Shown here piece after piece: positions 22,237-31,392 of a DNA stretch of 64,000 nt. The position numbers and the translations under genes are program-made. The notes under the pieces are model-generated. The model had not been told where the DNA came from, ran no database searches, and saw nothing but the letters and a program-made list of their open reading frames with translations. Source of the DNA: Roseivivax sp. GX 12232 (GTDB taxonomy: Bacteria; Pseudomonadota; Alphaproteobacteria; Rhodobacterales; Rhodobacteraceae); NCBI RefSeq assembly GCF_021272185.1, contig NZ_JAJSEC010000001.1:124001-188000 (forward strand), given 5' to 3'. Positions within the stretch are counted from its first letter, which is position 1, and the number at the start of each line of letters is the position of its first letter.

Positions 22237-22382
22237 CGTTACTCAAAGGCAGATAATTTCGTCACCGCCCTCTCAGATTCGCGCAGGGGCCACTCGACCG
22301 CGCACCGCGCCCTCGGATGAGCCCGCAGGCGCATCAGCACGTCACCAAGCCGTCGGCCTAGCTCCAAAGCCTCTCAGCCCCC

Positions 22383-23465
22383 TCACCGCACCTTCAGCGT
22401 CGCGAGGCCGATCGCGGCGAGGATCAGCGAGATGATCCAGAAGCGGATCACGATCTGCGGCTCCGCCCAGCCCTTCTTCTCGTAGTGGTGATGGATCGGG
22501 GCCATCAGGAAGACCCGCTTTCCGGTGCGCTTGAAATACAGCACCTGGATGATCACCGAGAGCGCCTCGACCACGAAGAGCCCGCCGACGATCGCCAGCA
22601 CGATCTCGTGCTTGGTGGCCACCGCGATGGCGCCGAGCGCGCCGCCCAAGGCCAGCGAGCCGGTGTCGCCCATGAAGACCGCCGCGGGGGGCGCGTTGTA
22701 CCACAGGAACCCCAAGCCCCCGCCGAAGATGCTGGCGGTGAAGATCAGAAGCTCCCCGGTGCCCGGCACGTAGTGCACGTCGAGGTAGTCGGTCACATCG
22801 ACCCGGCCCACCGCGTAGGCGATGATCCCGAGCGTCCCGGCAGCGATCATCACCGGCATGATCGCCAGCCCGTCGAGCCCGTCGGTCAGGTTCACCGCGT
22901 TCGCCGCGCCGACGATCACCAGGATCGCGAAGGGCACGAAGAAGAGCCCCAGGTCCAGGAGGTAATTCTTGAAGAAGGGGAAGGCGAGCTGCCCGGTCAG
23001 CTCGGCGGGATGGTAGATCGAGGCCCAGATCGCCGCGGTGGCCGCGATGATGAAGCCCAGGAGCAGCCGCACCTTGCCGGAGACCCCCGCCGAGGTCTGC
23101 TTCTTCACCTTGGAGTAGTCATCCGCGAAGCCGATCGCCGCGTAGGACATGGTCACAAAAAGCACCAGCCAGACGAAGGCGTTGTCGAGCCGCGCCCAGA
23201 GCAGCGTCGAGGTCAAAAGCGCCCCGACGATCAGGAGCCCGCCCATGGTCGGCGTGCCGGCCTTCGACAGATGCGCCTCGGGGCCGTCGGTGCGGATCGG
23301 CTGGCCCTTGCCCTGGGCGCGGCGCAGCACGTTGATCAGCGGCGGCCCGAAAAGGAAGCCGAAGACCAGCGCGGTCAGGAAGGCCGCCCCGGCGCGGAAG
23401 GTGATGTAGCGGAACAGGTTGAAGGCACCGCCCCCGTCCGACAATTCGGCCAGCCAATAGAGCAT
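22383..23465 (-). CDS. mraY: phospho-N-acetylmuramoyl-pentapeptide-transferase
   Basis: A 360-aa polytopic membrane enzyme (about ten helices) that attaches the MurNAc-pentapeptide to undecaprenyl phosphate, forming lipid I. Conserved signatures: [12 protein letters not shown] (residues about 68-79), GFADDYSKV (the DDxxK metal/catalytic motif), [20 protein letters not shown], and [13 protein letters not shown] near the C-terminus. Normal length. It is the last gene of the dcw block in this window, 47 bases after murF, and is followed by a terminator. The other usual dcw genes (murD, ftsW, murG, murC) are not in this window. Confidence 0.98.
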   Translation of the reverse strand: MLYWLAELSDGGGAFNLFRYITFRAGAAFLTALVFGFLFGPPLINVLRRAQGKGQPIRTDGPEAHLSKAGTPTMGGLLIVGALLTSTLLWARLDNAFVWLVLFVTMSYAAIGFADDYSKVKKQTSAGVSGKVRLLLGFIIAATAAIWASIYHPAELTGQLAFPFFKNYLLDLGLFFVPFAILVIVGAANAVNLTDGLDGLAIMPVMIAAGTLGIIAYAVGRVDVTDYLDVHYVPGTGELLIFTASIFGGGLGFLWYNAPPAAVFMGDTGSLALGGALGAIAVATKHEIVLAIVGGLFVVEALSVIIQVLYFKRTGKRVFLMAPIHHHYEKKGWAEPQIVIRFWIISLILAAIGLATLKVR

Positions 23466-23512
23466 GAACTCGGATCCTTTCTACGCGTGTCCGGGCGCGG
23501 GGTTTGGGGATG

Positions 23513-24943
23513 TCAGGATGGCTCCGCGCCTTGGCGCATTTTCCGTATCGCGTCAACCAGCCGCCCCAGCCCCATGGAGAGCGAGGCCTTGACCAGCACC
23601 ACGTCGCCGGCATCGAGGTCGCGGGCGAGCTGGGCCTGCATTTCCTCGGCGGTCTCGGTGGCGCGGCCGCGTTTCTCGGGCGGCAGCGCCTCCCAAAGGG
23701 CGCGCATGAGCGGGCCCACGCAATGCACCCGGTCGATCTTGGCCATGGCGGGCAGATCGGCGAGCGCGGCGTGCAAGGCCACCTCCGAGGGGCCGAGCTC
23801 CTTCATGTCGCCCAGGTAGGCGATCCGCCGCCCGCGCCCGAGCCGGCCCAGTCCGTCGCGGGGCTCGGCCCCGGCCAGCACCTCGAGGGCGGCGCCCATG
23901 GAGGCAGGATTGGCGTTGTAGCTGTCGTCGATCAGCTCGAGCAGCGCCTCGCTTTGCGCGATGTCGAGCTGGATCTCCTCGCGGTGGCCGCGGCCCGCGC
24001 CGGGCGTCCAGGTGCCGAGGTCGATCAAGGCCCGCGCCCGGTCGAGGTCCAGCGCCCAGACCGCCGCCAGGACCGCCGCGGCATTGACCGCGAAGTGCCG
24101 GCCCGGGACGGCCACCTTGTAGAGCACCTTCTCGCGCCAGGCGCGCAGATGCGCCACGGTCGAGACATCGCCGACGCGCACGTCGGTCACCCGGTGGTGG
24201 CAGCCGCCGCTCTCGCCGAAGCTCAGGCTGCGGGCGGCAAAACGCTCGGCGCTTTCGGCCAGGATCGGCGCGGTCTCCACGTCGCCATTGTAGATCGCGG
24301 TTCCGCCGGACTCGAGCCCCTCGAAGATCGCGCCCTTCTCGCGGGCGATGCCCTCGATGTTGTCGAAGGCGGCCAGATGGGCCGGGGCGACGATGGTCAC
24401 GATGGCCACATGCGGGCGGGCCAGCCGCGCCAGGGGGGCGATCTCGCCGGGGTGGTTCATGCCGATCTCGATCACCGCGTATTCGGTGTCGCGCGGCATC
24501 CGCGCCAGGGTCAGCGGCACGCCCCAGTGGTTGTTGTAGGAGGCCTCGGCGGCATGGGTCCGGCCCTGGGCCGAGAGCACCCGGCGCAGCATGTCCTTGG
24601 TCGAGGTTTTGCCGACCGAGCCGGTGACCGCGACGACCCGCGCGGCGCTGCGCGCCCGGCCCGCGCGGCCCAACGCCTCGAGCCCCTCCAGCACATCCGG
24701 CACGATCAGGAGCGGCGCATCCTCGGGCAGCCCCTCGGGCACATGGTCGACCAGCGCCGCCGAGGCGCCCTTGGCCAGGGCGTCGGCCACGAAGTCATGG
24801 CCGTCGCGCGCGGCGCGCAGCGCCACGAAAAGATCGCCGGGCTTCAGCGTGCGGGTGTCGATCGAGACGCCGCGCGCTTGCCAGTCGGCGGTGGCGCGCC
24901 CGCCCGTGGCCTCGGCGGCCTCGGCGCTGGTCCAGAGGCTCAC
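23513..24943 (-). CDS. murF: UDP-N-acetylmuramoyl-tripeptide--D-alanyl-D-alanine ligase
   Basis: A 476-aa Mur ligase that adds D-Ala-D-Ala to the UDP-MurNAc tripeptide. The ATP-binding loop is VTGSVGKTSTKD (around residues 105-116). NNHWGVPLTL, ADYNAN-like DDSYNANPASM and YLGDMKELG are MurF signatures. The start overlaps the murE stop in ATGA. Length is slightly above the usual 450, mostly at the C-terminus. Confidence 0.97.
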   Translation of the reverse strand: MSLWTSAEAAEATGGRATADWQARGVSIDTRTLKPGDLFVALRAARDGHDFVADALAKGASAALVDHVPEGLPEDAPLLIVPDVLEGLEALGRAGRARSAARVVAVTGSVGKTSTKDMLRRVLSAQGRTHAAEASYNNHWGVPLTLARMPRDTEYAVIEIGMNHPGEIAPLARLARPHVAIVTIVAPAHLAAFDNIEGIAREKGAIFEGLESGGTAIYNGDVETAPILAESAERFAARSLSFGESGGCHHRVTDVRVGDVSTVAHLRAWREKVLYKVAVPGRHFAVNAAAVLAAVWALDLDRARALIDLGTWTPGAGRGHREEIQLDIAQSEALLELIDDSYNANPASMGAALEVLAGAEPRDGLGRLGRGRRIAYLGDMKELGPSEVALHAALADLPAMAKIDRVHCVGPLMRALWEALPPEKRGRATETAEEMQAQLARDLDAGDVVLVKASLSMGLGRLVDAIRKMRQGAEPS

Positions 24944-26430
24944 GGCTGCCCCCCGTCGAGCGCGGTCACCGCGACGCTGGCCTGTTCGGCGTCGTCGAAG
25001 GGATAGACCGTGTCGCCGACCACCTGGCCGGTCTCGTGGCCCTTGCCGCAGATCAAAAGCGCGTCGCCCGGCCCCAGCGCGTCGACGCCGCGCAGGATCG
25101 CCTCGGCCCGGTCGCCGACCTCGAGCGCGCCGGGCGCGCCCTGCATGACCTGCGCGCGGATCGCGGCGGGATCCTCGGAGCGGGGGTTGTCGTCGGTCAC
25201 GATCACCAGGTCGGCGTGATCCGCCGCCGCCTGCCCCATCAGCGGCCGCTTGCCCGCGTCGCGGTCGCCGCCGGCGCCGACGATCGCGATGAGCCGGCCC
25301 ATGACATGCGGGCGCAGCGCCTGGATCGCGGTTTCCACCGCGCCGGGGGTATGGGCGTAGTCCACGAAAACCGCGGCACCATTGGCGCGGGTGGCGGCCA
25401 GCTGCATCCGCCCGCGCACGGTGACGAGGCGCGGCAGCACCTCGAAGACCCGCTCGGCGGGCTCGCCGCAGGCGATCACGAGGCCGGCGGCGACCAGCAC
25501 GTTCTCGGCCTGGAAGCCGCCCATGAGGTTCAGCCGGAGCTGGCGCACCACGCCCTCGTGGCGGATGCGGACCTCCTGGCCGGTGGCGTCGAAGCGCTGC
25601 GCCATGAGGCAGAGGTCGGCGCCCTCGTCGCGGCCCACGGTGACCAGCTCCTGGCCGCGCGCATGGGCGATGGCGGCCATGTCGACGCCGCGCGCATCCT
25701 CGATGTTGACGACCGCGGTGCCGTCCTCGGGCAACACGCGGGCGAAAAGCCCGGCCTTGGCGTCGAAGTAATCCTCGAAGCTGGCGTGGTAGTCGAGATG
25801 GTCCTGGCTGAAGTTGGTGAAACCCGCGGCCTTGAGCTGCACCCCGTCGAGCCGGCGCTGTTCGAGCCCGTGCGAGGAAGCCTCCATGGCGGCGTGATCG
25901 ACCCCCGCGGCGGCGGCTTCCGAGAGCGCGCGGTGCAGGGTGATCGGCTCGGGCGTGGTGTGCTTCAGGGGCGCGTGCCAGTCGCCCTCGACCCCGGTGG
26001 TGCCGAGGTTGACCGCGCGCAGGCCCAGCTCCTGCCAGATCATCCGCGCGAAGGCCGCGACGCTGGTCTTGCCGTTGGTGCCGGTCACCGCGACCATGGT
26101 CTCGGGCTGGGCGCCGAACCAGAGCGCCGCCGAATAGGCCAGCGCCTGGCGCGGCTCGGCGGCGACGACCAGCGCCGCCTCGGAGCCCGCCAGCGCCTCG
26201 GCGGCGATCTCGGCGCCCTCGGCATCGGTCAGGACCGCCGCGGCGCCCATGCGCAGGGCATACTGGATGAACTCAGCCCCGTGCACGCGGGTGCCGGGCA
26301 GCGCGGCGAAAAGCGCGCCCTCGCGCACCTCGCGGCTGTCGACGGTCAGCCCGGTGATCCGGGCCTCGCGGCCGCCGCGGGCGGTCAGGCCCAGCTCTCC
26401 CAAGGTCTTGAAGGTCGCGCTCACAGACAA
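24940..26430 (-). CDS. murE: UDP-N-acetylmuramoylalanyl-D-glutamate--2,6-diaminopimelate ligase
   Basis: A 496-aa Mur ligase adding meso-diaminopimelate. The ATP loop VTGTNGKTSVAAFAR, MEASSHGLEQRRLDG, and DYAHTPGAVE are present. DDNPRSEDP is the diaminopimelate-selecting DNPR motif, so the substrate is meso-Dap and not lysine. The start is not an ATG: TTG at 26430 is chosen, 5 bases after GGAGG. GTG at 26424 in the same frame is an alternative; an upstream in-frame start at 26520 would overlap the ftsI-murE spacer without similarity. Confidence 0.95.
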   Translation of the reverse strand: MSVSATFKTLGELGLTARGGREARITGLTVDSREVREGALFAALPGTRVHGAEFIQYALRMGAAAVLTDAEGAEIAAEALAGSEAALVVAAEPRQALAYSAALWFGAQPETMVAVTGTNGKTSVAAFARMIWQELGLRAVNLGTTGVEGDWHAPLKHTTPEPITLHRALSEAAAAGVDHAAMEASSHGLEQRRLDGVQLKAAGFTNFSQDHLDYHASFEDYFDAKAGLFARVLPEDGTAVVNIEDARGVDMAAIAHARGQELVTVGRDEGADLCLMAQRFDATGQEVRIRHEGVVRQLRLNLMGGFQAENVLVAAGLVIACGEPAERVFEVLPRLVTVRGRMQLAATRANGAAVFVDYAHTPGAVETAIQALRPHVMGRLIAIVGAGGDRDAGKRPLMGQAAADHADLVIVTDDNPRSEDPAAIRAQVMQGAPGALEVGDRAEAILRGVDALGPGDALLICGKGHETGQVVGDTVYPFDDAEQASVAVTALDGGQP

Positions 26431-26533
26431 GTCCCCCTCCTTCCGCGCTCGGGTTCGGGCCAGGGGCGCGGATGCGCGCCCCCTGCTTTCCTGTTGCCCC
26501 GTTTTGCGGGCCGGGTTCAAGGCCCGAGAGGGG

Positions 26534-28315
26534 TCAATTGGCGGTAAGCTGCAGAAGCTCGCGCGGGGCGTAATCGGGCCGCAGGCCCAGCAAGGGCGCG
26601 ATCCGGCCGATCATCTCGGCGGTGACCGGCACGGCGGTCCAGCCGGCGGTGCGGCGCGGCTTCTCGCCCATGGTCTCGACCGGCTCGTCGAGGGTGACGA
26701 TCAGCACGTATTTGGGGTCATGGGCGGGGAACATCGTGGCGAAGGTGGCGATCACCTTGTCCTCGTAATAACCGCCGCCGCGCTCCTTGGGCTTGTCCGC
26801 GGTGCCGGTCTTGCCGCCGACGTGGTAGCCCGGCACCTCGCCGAAGCTGGCGGTGCCGTCGGTGACGACCCGGCGCAGCATCTTGCGCGATTCCTCGGCG
26901 GCATAATCCGACATGACGCGGGGCCCGTGCCGGGGGCCGCTTTGCTTGAGAAGCGTGGGCTTCACCGCGAAACCGCCGTTGGCGATTGCCGCATAGGCCG
27001 AGGCCAGGTGCAGGGGCGAGGCGGAGAGCCCGTGCCCGTAGGAGATGGTCACGCTCGACAGGTCGGTCCAGCGGCTCGGCAGGAGCGGCTTGCCGCCCTC
27101 GGCCTCGGTGATCTCGAGCGGGGTCGGCTTGAAGAAGCCCAGCGTGTCGAGGAACTGCTGCTGGCGCTCGATGCCGATGTCCAGCGCCATCTTCGCGGTG
27201 CCCCGGTTGGAGCTTTTCACGATGACCTCGGAGACCGTCAGGTCGCCGTAATTCTTGTTGCGGAACTCGCCGATGCCATGGCCGCCGATGCGCATCGGCG
27301 GGCGGGTGTCGATCACCGTGTCGGGGCGGACCAGGTTCAGCTCCATCGCCTGGGCGGCGGCGAAAATCTTGAAGGTCGAGCCCAGCTCGTAGACCCCCTG
27401 CACCGCGCGGTTGAAGAGCGGGCTGTCCGCCGGCGTGCCCTCGGTCGGCGGCGCCGGGCGGTCGTTGGGGTCGAAGGTCGGCAGCGAGGCGATGGAGACC
27501 ACCTCGCCGGTGTCCACATCCATCAGCACCGCCGCCGCACCCTTGGCGTTCATCAGCATCATGCCGCCCGCCAGCACCCGCTCCATGGCGCTTTGCACGG
27601 TGACGTCGATCGACAGCTCCAAGGGCGCGCCCTTGCGCGCGGGGTCGCGCAGCTCCTTGTCGAAGTAGCGCTCGATCCCGGCGCTGCCGATGACCTCGGC
27701 GGAATGCACGCCCTCCTGCCCGAAGCGCGCGCCGCCAAGCACATGGGCGGCCAGCGTGCCGTTGGGATAAAGCCGCATCTCGCGCGGCCCGAAGAGGAGC
27801 CCCGGCTCGCCGATGTCATGCACCGCCTGCTTCTGCTCGGGGCTCAGCTTCTTGCGCACCCAGACGAACTTGCGCTTGCCGGTGAAGTCCTTGACCAGCC
27901 GCTCGCGGTCGAGCTCGGGGAAGATCCGCGCCAGCTCCTCGGCGGCGCGCTCGGGCTCGATCATCTGCTGGGGATGGGCGTAGAGCGAATGGGTCTCCAT
28001 GTTGGTGGCCAGGATCCGGCCCTTGCGGTCGACGATATCGGCCCGCTGCGAGACGATCGAGGCGCCCTGGGTATAGGCCCGCGGCTCGGCGGGCTCCGAG
28101 GCCGCCAGCGTCGCCATGCGCGCGCCGGTCACCGCGAAGGCGCAGAAGAAGGCCACCCCCAGCACCAGGAGCCGCCCCTCGGCGCGCACCCGCGAGCGGT
28201 CGCGCATCTGCTCGTGGCGGATGCGCAGGTTCTCGCGCTCGATGGCATCGGGGTTCTCGCCCTTCTGGCGGGCGTCGAGGATCCGCGCGAGCGGACGCAG
28301 GGGCGTGCGGATCAT
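26534..28315 (-). CDS. ftsI: peptidoglycan transpeptidase FtsI (PBP3)
   Basis: A 593-aa class B penicillin-binding protein that cross-links septal peptidoglycan in the divisome. It has a short cytoplasmic N-terminus, one membrane helix (about residues 48-66), a pedestal domain, and the transpeptidase domain. The active-site serine is Ser313 in the STFK motif (313-316), the SSN motif is at 368-370, and KTGT is in GGKTGTADKPK. The ATG at 28315 overlaps the ftsL stop, which fixes the start; a longer frame exists but runs through ftsL. Next is murE, about 100 bases downstream. Confidence 0.97.
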   Translation of the reverse strand: MIRTPLRPLARILDARQKGENPDAIERENLRIRHEQMRDRSRVRAEGRLLVLGVAFFCAFAVTGARMATLAASEPAEPRAYTQGASIVSQRADIVDRKGRILATNMETHSLYAHPQQMIEPERAAEELARIFPELDRERLVKDFTGKRKFVWVRKKLSPEQKQAVHDIGEPGLLFGPREMRLYPNGTLAAHVLGGARFGQEGVHSAEVIGSAGIERYFDKELRDPARKGAPLELSIDVTVQSAMERVLAGGMMLMNAKGAAAVLMDVDTGEVVSIASLPTFDPNDRPAPPTEGTPADSPLFNRAVQGVYELGSTFKIFAAAQAMELNLVRPDTVIDTRPPMRIGGHGIGEFRNKNYGDLTVSEVIVKSSNRGTAKMALDIGIERQQQFLDTLGFFKPTPLEITEAEGGKPLLPSRWTDLSSVTISYGHGLSASPLHLASAYAAIANGGFAVKPTLLKQSGPRHGPRVMSDYAAEESRKMLRRVVTDGTASFGEVPGYHVGGKTGTADKPKERGGGYYEDKVIATFATMFPAHDPKYVLIVTLDEPVETMGEKPRRTAGWTAVPVTAEMIGRIAPLLGLRPDYAPRELLQLTAN

Positions 28316-28659
28316 GGCCGGTCGTCTCCGTCGCTGGACAGCTCGATGGGCGTGCTGAGATCGAGGATCGGCGGCGCGGGATAGGCGATCTGGTCGACCC
28401 GGCCGAACTGGTCGGGGCGGAACTGCAGAAGCCGCAGCCGCTCGAAGTTGACCTCGGAGAGGTCGCGCAGCCGGTCGGGCCGGTTGAGATAGGCCCATTC
28501 GGCCTTCAGCACCGCCAGCCGCTCGCGGGCGCCGCCGATGTCGCGGCGCAGGTCCTGCACCTCGGTCAGCGCCTCCTGGGTCTTGTAGTTCTCGCGGTAG
28601 GCCCAGAAGGCCAGGCCGATCACCGACAGGAAGGTCAGGATATACAGGAAGGTGCGCAT
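28312..28659 (-). CDS. ftsL: cell division protein FtsL
   Basis: A 115-aa bitopic membrane protein: a short N-terminus, one helix (FLYILTFLSVIGLAFWAY, residues 4-21) and a periplasmic coiled coil (about residues 25-75) with AEWAYLNRPDRLRDLSEVNF, the signature of alphaproteobacterial FtsL. It forms the FtsQLB complex at the septum. It is identified by position between rsmH and ftsI as well as by this motif. Both junctions overlap by a few bases (TGATG with rsmH, ATGA with ftsI). Confidence 0.9.
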   Translation of the reverse strand: MRTFLYILTFLSVIGLAFWAYRENYKTQEALTEVQDLRRDIGGARERLAVLKAEWAYLNRPDRLRDLSEVNFERLRLLQFRPDQFGRVDQIAYPAPPILDLSTPIELSSDGDDRP

Positions 28660-29654
28660 CAGCCTCCCCCTTTCTTGAGTTCCGGCATGGCCAGGGATTT
28701 CGCATCGACCCGGCCCGCCGGGGCCTCGGTGCGATGCGCCACGCGCAGCTTGGCCGAGCGCGCGCGGGGGTTGGCCTCGAGCTCCTCGGCGTCGGGGCCG
28801 ATGGCCTTCTTCGACACCAGCGTGAACTGCGGGTCGGGCGGGGTCAGCTCGGGCTGGAAGCGGTTGGCGCGGCCGGTCTGGCCGGCGCGCATCTGCAGGA
28901 AGCGCTTGACCATGCGGTCCTCGACCGAATGGAAGGTCACGACGGCCAGCGCGCCGCCGGGCGCCAGCGCCCGCTCGGCGGCCATGAGCCCTTCGTAGAG
29001 CGCGGCATATTCGTCATTCACCGCGATGCGCAGCGCCTGGAAGCTGCGGGTGGCGGGATGGGACTGGCCGGGCTTGGGGCGCGGCAGGCAGCCCTCGACG
29101 ATCTCGGCCAGACGCCCGGTGGTGGTGATCGGCGCCTCGGCGCGGGCCCGCAGGATCGCCTTGGCGATGCGCCGCGAGGCGCGCTCCTCGCCGAAGGTGA
29201 AGAGGATCTCTGCCAGGGCCACCTCGCCCGCCTCGTTGACGATGTCGGCCGCCGAGGGCCCGTCCTGGGACATCCGCATGTCGAGCGGGCCGTCCTTCAT
29301 GAAGGAGAAGCCGCGTTCGGCCTCGTCGAGCTGCATGGAGGAGACCCCGAGGTCGAGCACCACGCCGTCGACGCCGCTGGCGATCTCGTCCATCTCGGCG
29401 AAATTAGCGCGTTCCAGCACGATCCGGCCGTCATATTCGCCGATCCAGCCCGCCGCCATCTCATGCGCCTGGGGGTCGCGGTCGATGCCGATCACGCGCT
29501 CGGCGCCGGCTTCGATCAGCCCGCGGGCATAGCCGCCCGCGCCGAAGGTGCCGTCGATCCAGGTGCCGCGAACCGGGGCGCAGGCCGCCAGCAGGGGACG
29601 CAGCAGAACGGGGATGTGCGGGGCATCAGGATTGGCAGCCGAGCCCTGGCTCAT
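28659..29654 (-). CDS. rsmH: 16S rRNA (cytosine(1402)-N(4))-methyltransferase
   Basis: A 331-aa SAM-dependent methyltransferase (MraW). Seen: [11 protein letters not shown] at the N-terminus, [12 protein letters not shown] (SAM-binding motif I), [29 protein letters not shown] (family hallmark), and a C-terminal [17 protein letters not shown] at 29654 begins one base after the mraZ stop; the frame is open further upstream inside mraZ but that is not credible. Normal length. Confidence 0.97.
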   Translation of the reverse strand: MSQGSAANPDAPHIPVLLRPLLAACAPVRGTWIDGTFGAGGYARGLIEAGAERVIGIDRDPQAHEMAAGWIGEYDGRIVLERANFAEMDEIASGVDGVVLDLGVSSMQLDEAERGFSFMKDGPLDMRMSQDGPSAADIVNEAGEVALAEILFTFGEERASRRIAKAILRARAEAPITTTGRLAEIVEGCLPRPKPGQSHPATRSFQALRIAVNDEYAALYEGLMAAERALAPGGALAVVTFHSVEDRMVKRFLQMRAGQTGRANRFQPELTPPDPQFTLVSKKAIGPDAEELEANPRARSAKLRVAHRTEAPAGRVDAKSLAMPELKKGGG

Positions 29655-29655
29655 C

Positions 29656-30177
29656 TCAGTCCTCCCGCTTTCGCTTTTCGGGCAGCAGCGTGAGCGGATC
29701 CACATCCGGCGGCAGCGCGTCGAGATATTCGTCGACGCGCGATTTCTCGACCTCGTCGTAGGTGGTCGGGTTCCAGATCTGGAAGGTGTCGCCCGAGGCG
29801 ATGAAGAAGGCCTCGGAATCCGCCGGCACGCCGATCTTCTCGCGCAGCATCTGGGTCAGCACGATGCGGCCGGTGTCATCGACTGTCGCGGTGGTGCTGA
29901 GACCGGTGAAGATGCGTTCGAGGATACGACGCTCCTGGGAGCCGCGCGGCAGTTCCTCGATCTGCTCCTCGACCTCTTCGATGGCCGCGATGGTGTAGCA
30001 TTCGAGGTAGTCGCGCCGGTGGTCGCCGTAGACGATGACGAATTCGGGGGTCTGGCCGGACATCCAGTTGGGGTCGCCGGCCTCGAGGACACGTCGGAAA
30101 GAGGCCGGGATGGAGACCCGCCCCTTCTTGTCCACCTTCTGGTGGCCCGATCCTCTGAACCTCAGCCTGCGGCCCAC
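29656..30177 (-). CDS. mraZ: transcriptional regulator MraZ
   Basis: A 173-aa protein with two MraZ/AbrB-type modules. Each module carries the family's DxxGR motif: [14 protein letters not shown] (residues about 15-28) and [15 protein letters not shown] (about 99-113). MraZ binds repeats of TGGGN spaced 5 bases apart and represses its own dcw operon in E. coli. The start is GTG at 30177, immediately before the conserved N-terminus GRRLRFRG. It is slightly longer than the E. coli protein at the C-terminus. It is the first gene of the cluster through mraY. Several MraZ-box-like pairs lie 270-680 bases upstream. Confidence 0.95.
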   Translation of the reverse strand: MGRRLRFRGSGHQKVDKKGRVSIPASFRRVLEAGDPNWMSGQTPEFVIVYGDHRRDYLECYTIAAIEEVEEQIEELPRGSQERRILERIFTGLSTTATVDDTGRIVLTQMLREKIGVPADSEAFFIASGDTFQIWNPTTYDEVEKSRVDEYLDALPPDVDPLTLLPEKRKRED

Positions 30178-30212
30178 TGCCCGGCCCCTTCACCTTGCCC
30201 CCGAACGAAAAT

Positions 30213-30246
30213 GGCGGGTTGATCCGCTGCCATCGATCAACCCGCC
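30213..30246 (-). promoter_or_regulatory. long hairpin in the mraZ leader
   Basis: GGCGGGTTGATC and GATCAACCCGCC form a perfect 12-bp stem with a 10-base loop, 36 bases before the mraZ start. On the minus strand the stem is followed by ATTTTCGTTC, so it looks like a terminator or attenuator placed in the leader. Confidence 0.65.
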
Positions 30247-30453
30247 ACCTTGGTCCCGCTTGGGCGGGAGGATCCCGATCGCGCGCGCCACCTGGGGGGA
30301 TGTCTGCTCGCCCGCGCGCCGGAATTCCGTTTTGTCCGACGAGAGCGAGGTGCCTGTATGAAACCCGCTCTGTTTTGTTTTTCGGGAGAAGTCTTTGCGG
30401 CTCTTTTGTCGTCCGCTGTCTTCCCTGCCCTCGTCGATGAATTATGGATGGCA

Positions 30454-30468
30454 TGGGAATTTGTGGGA
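30454..30468 (+). promoter_or_regulatory. MraZ-box-like pair, TGGGA-N5-TGGGA
   Basis: Two exact TGGGA units 10 bases apart on the plus strand, 277 bases upstream of mraZ. The spacing matches the known MraZ site; the orientation is opposite to the pairs further out. Confidence 0.45.
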
Positions 30469-30502
30469 CGCAACGATTTTTTTACGCTGCCACCACCGAA
30501 TG

Positions 30503-30525
30503 TTGTCCACAGGGCATGTGGAAAA
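30503..30525. promoter_or_regulatory. two inverted DnaA-box-like nonamers
   Basis: TTGTCCACA (30503-30511) and the complement of TTTTCCACA (30517-30525) face each other across 5 bases. Each differs by one base from the classical TTATNCACA. An origin is not implied: only two boxes and no other origin features are seen. Confidence 0.35.
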
Positions 30526-30624
30526 CTAGATATTGCGGTGGGAAATCACGCAAATTTTAGTATATCTAGGCGGGAACCTGCCAATCAGCACCACATCTAG
30601 CGCGGATTTGGGCTGTCGCATATG

Positions 30625-30858
30625 GCCCATGATTTCCCGGATTTTTTTGCGCACCTCTGGAACTCGGGGCCAAAATCCCGGCGTTGGACCCCTTCCGCCT
30701 CTCGAATCACGAATGCGGGGACACGGCAAGCGCCTTGAATCCTTGAGATCAGAGGGCGCGCGCGGTTGCGACACCCCAAGCGCGGCCAGAGGCTGCCCAT
30801 GAATTCCCAAAATGCGCCGATATTCAGCCCCGCGCCCAGCCGCACCCATGGTTTCCCA
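30625..30858 (-). promoter_or_regulatory. three MraZ-box-like pairs far upstream of mraZ
   Basis: Read on the mraZ sense strand: CGGGA-AATCA-TGGGC (30625-30639, one mismatch), TGGGA-ATTCA-TGGGC (30795-30809) and TGGGA-AACCA-TGGGT (30844-30858). All three share GGGAA-N2-CATGGG, beyond what the MraZ consensus requires. Confidence 0.45.
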
Positions 30859-30921
30859 AGGCGATCCCGGGGCGATCCCGGGGCGGTGCCGCGTCCTGCG
30901 CCCCGCCCGACCGATTATCTT

Positions 30922-30955
30922 CGCGCGCGCGCACGCGCACGCGCGCACACGCGTG
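30922..30955. other. 34-base alternating purine-pyrimidine tract
   Basis: An uninterrupted CG/CA/TG alternation (CGCGCGCGCGCACGCGC and so on) that is favourable for left-handed Z-DNA under negative supercoiling. It lies about mid-way in the mraZ/DUF1127 intergenic region. Confidence 0.6.
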
Positions 30956-31392
30956 AGCAGGCTAGAGACCGGCAGGTCAGGCCGCCCGCGCGGCCTCTGG
31001 GGCGCGGGCTAGACCAGACCCTCCGCGCGCCCCGCCCGCGGGTGGCAGAGGAGCACCCTGCCCGGCCACCCAGCCCCACGCGCGACACCCGTCCTTGCCC
31101 CGCGCGCGACACCCGCCTTCACCACCGCCAAGACCATTCAGAGAGTCGCATATGTGCTGCGCTGCGGCGCCACTCAGGGCTCAAAGCGCTTGCGTTACCG
31201 CTGCCATCCCCCGAAGTGACGCCGCGTTACATTTTCGGAACAAAAAGCTTCGTCACGCAACCGCCTGTTTTTGCGCCATTTTAATGTTGCACATGATGCA
31301 TAGCAGCTTTGAGCATATGGCCATTGTGCATCTGCAGCATCAGGCCCAATTAAGGGTCAACGAAGCGACGATAGACAGATGGACACAGACTG

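Larger units (their letters stand above)
21868..22382. other. convergent gap between mnmA and mraY holding repeat copy A and a terminator
   Basis: 515 bases without a gene. They contain repeat copy A (about 21946-22124) and a bidirectional-looking hairpin at 22206-22229 serving the mraY side. The remainder shows nothing I can name. Confidence 0.7.
30178..31392. other. 1.2-kb non-coding region between divergent mraZ and the DUF1127 gene
   Basis: No credible gene on either strand. Contents: a 12-bp-arm hairpin close to mraZ (30213-30246), MraZ-box-like TGGGN-N5-TGGGN pairs, two DnaA-box-like nonamers (30503-30525), a 34-base alternating purine-pyrimidine tract (30922-30955), and short direct repeats of CGCGCGACACCCG at 31079 and 31103. 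The promoter of the DUF1127-sRNA operon must lie at its right end, where the sequence turns AT-richer (31200-31390). I cannot pick a sigma-factor site with confidence. Confidence 0.7.

Noticed and set aside
30503-30525. A replication origin suggested by two DnaA-like boxes.
   Set aside because: There are only two imperfect boxes, no AT-rich unwinding element, and none of the usual origin-side genes.
31200-31390. An RpoH-type promoter for the DUF1127-sRNA operon.
   Set aside because: Several TTG-containing hexamers exist (for example near 31287 and 31308), but none has a good -10 at correct spacing, so no site is claimed.
30177-31392. The 1.2-kb gap upstream of mraZ was examined as a possible RNase P RNA or other large housekeeping RNA.
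   Set aside because: The conserved RNase P core (GAGGAAAGTCCGGGC-like) is not found on either strand.
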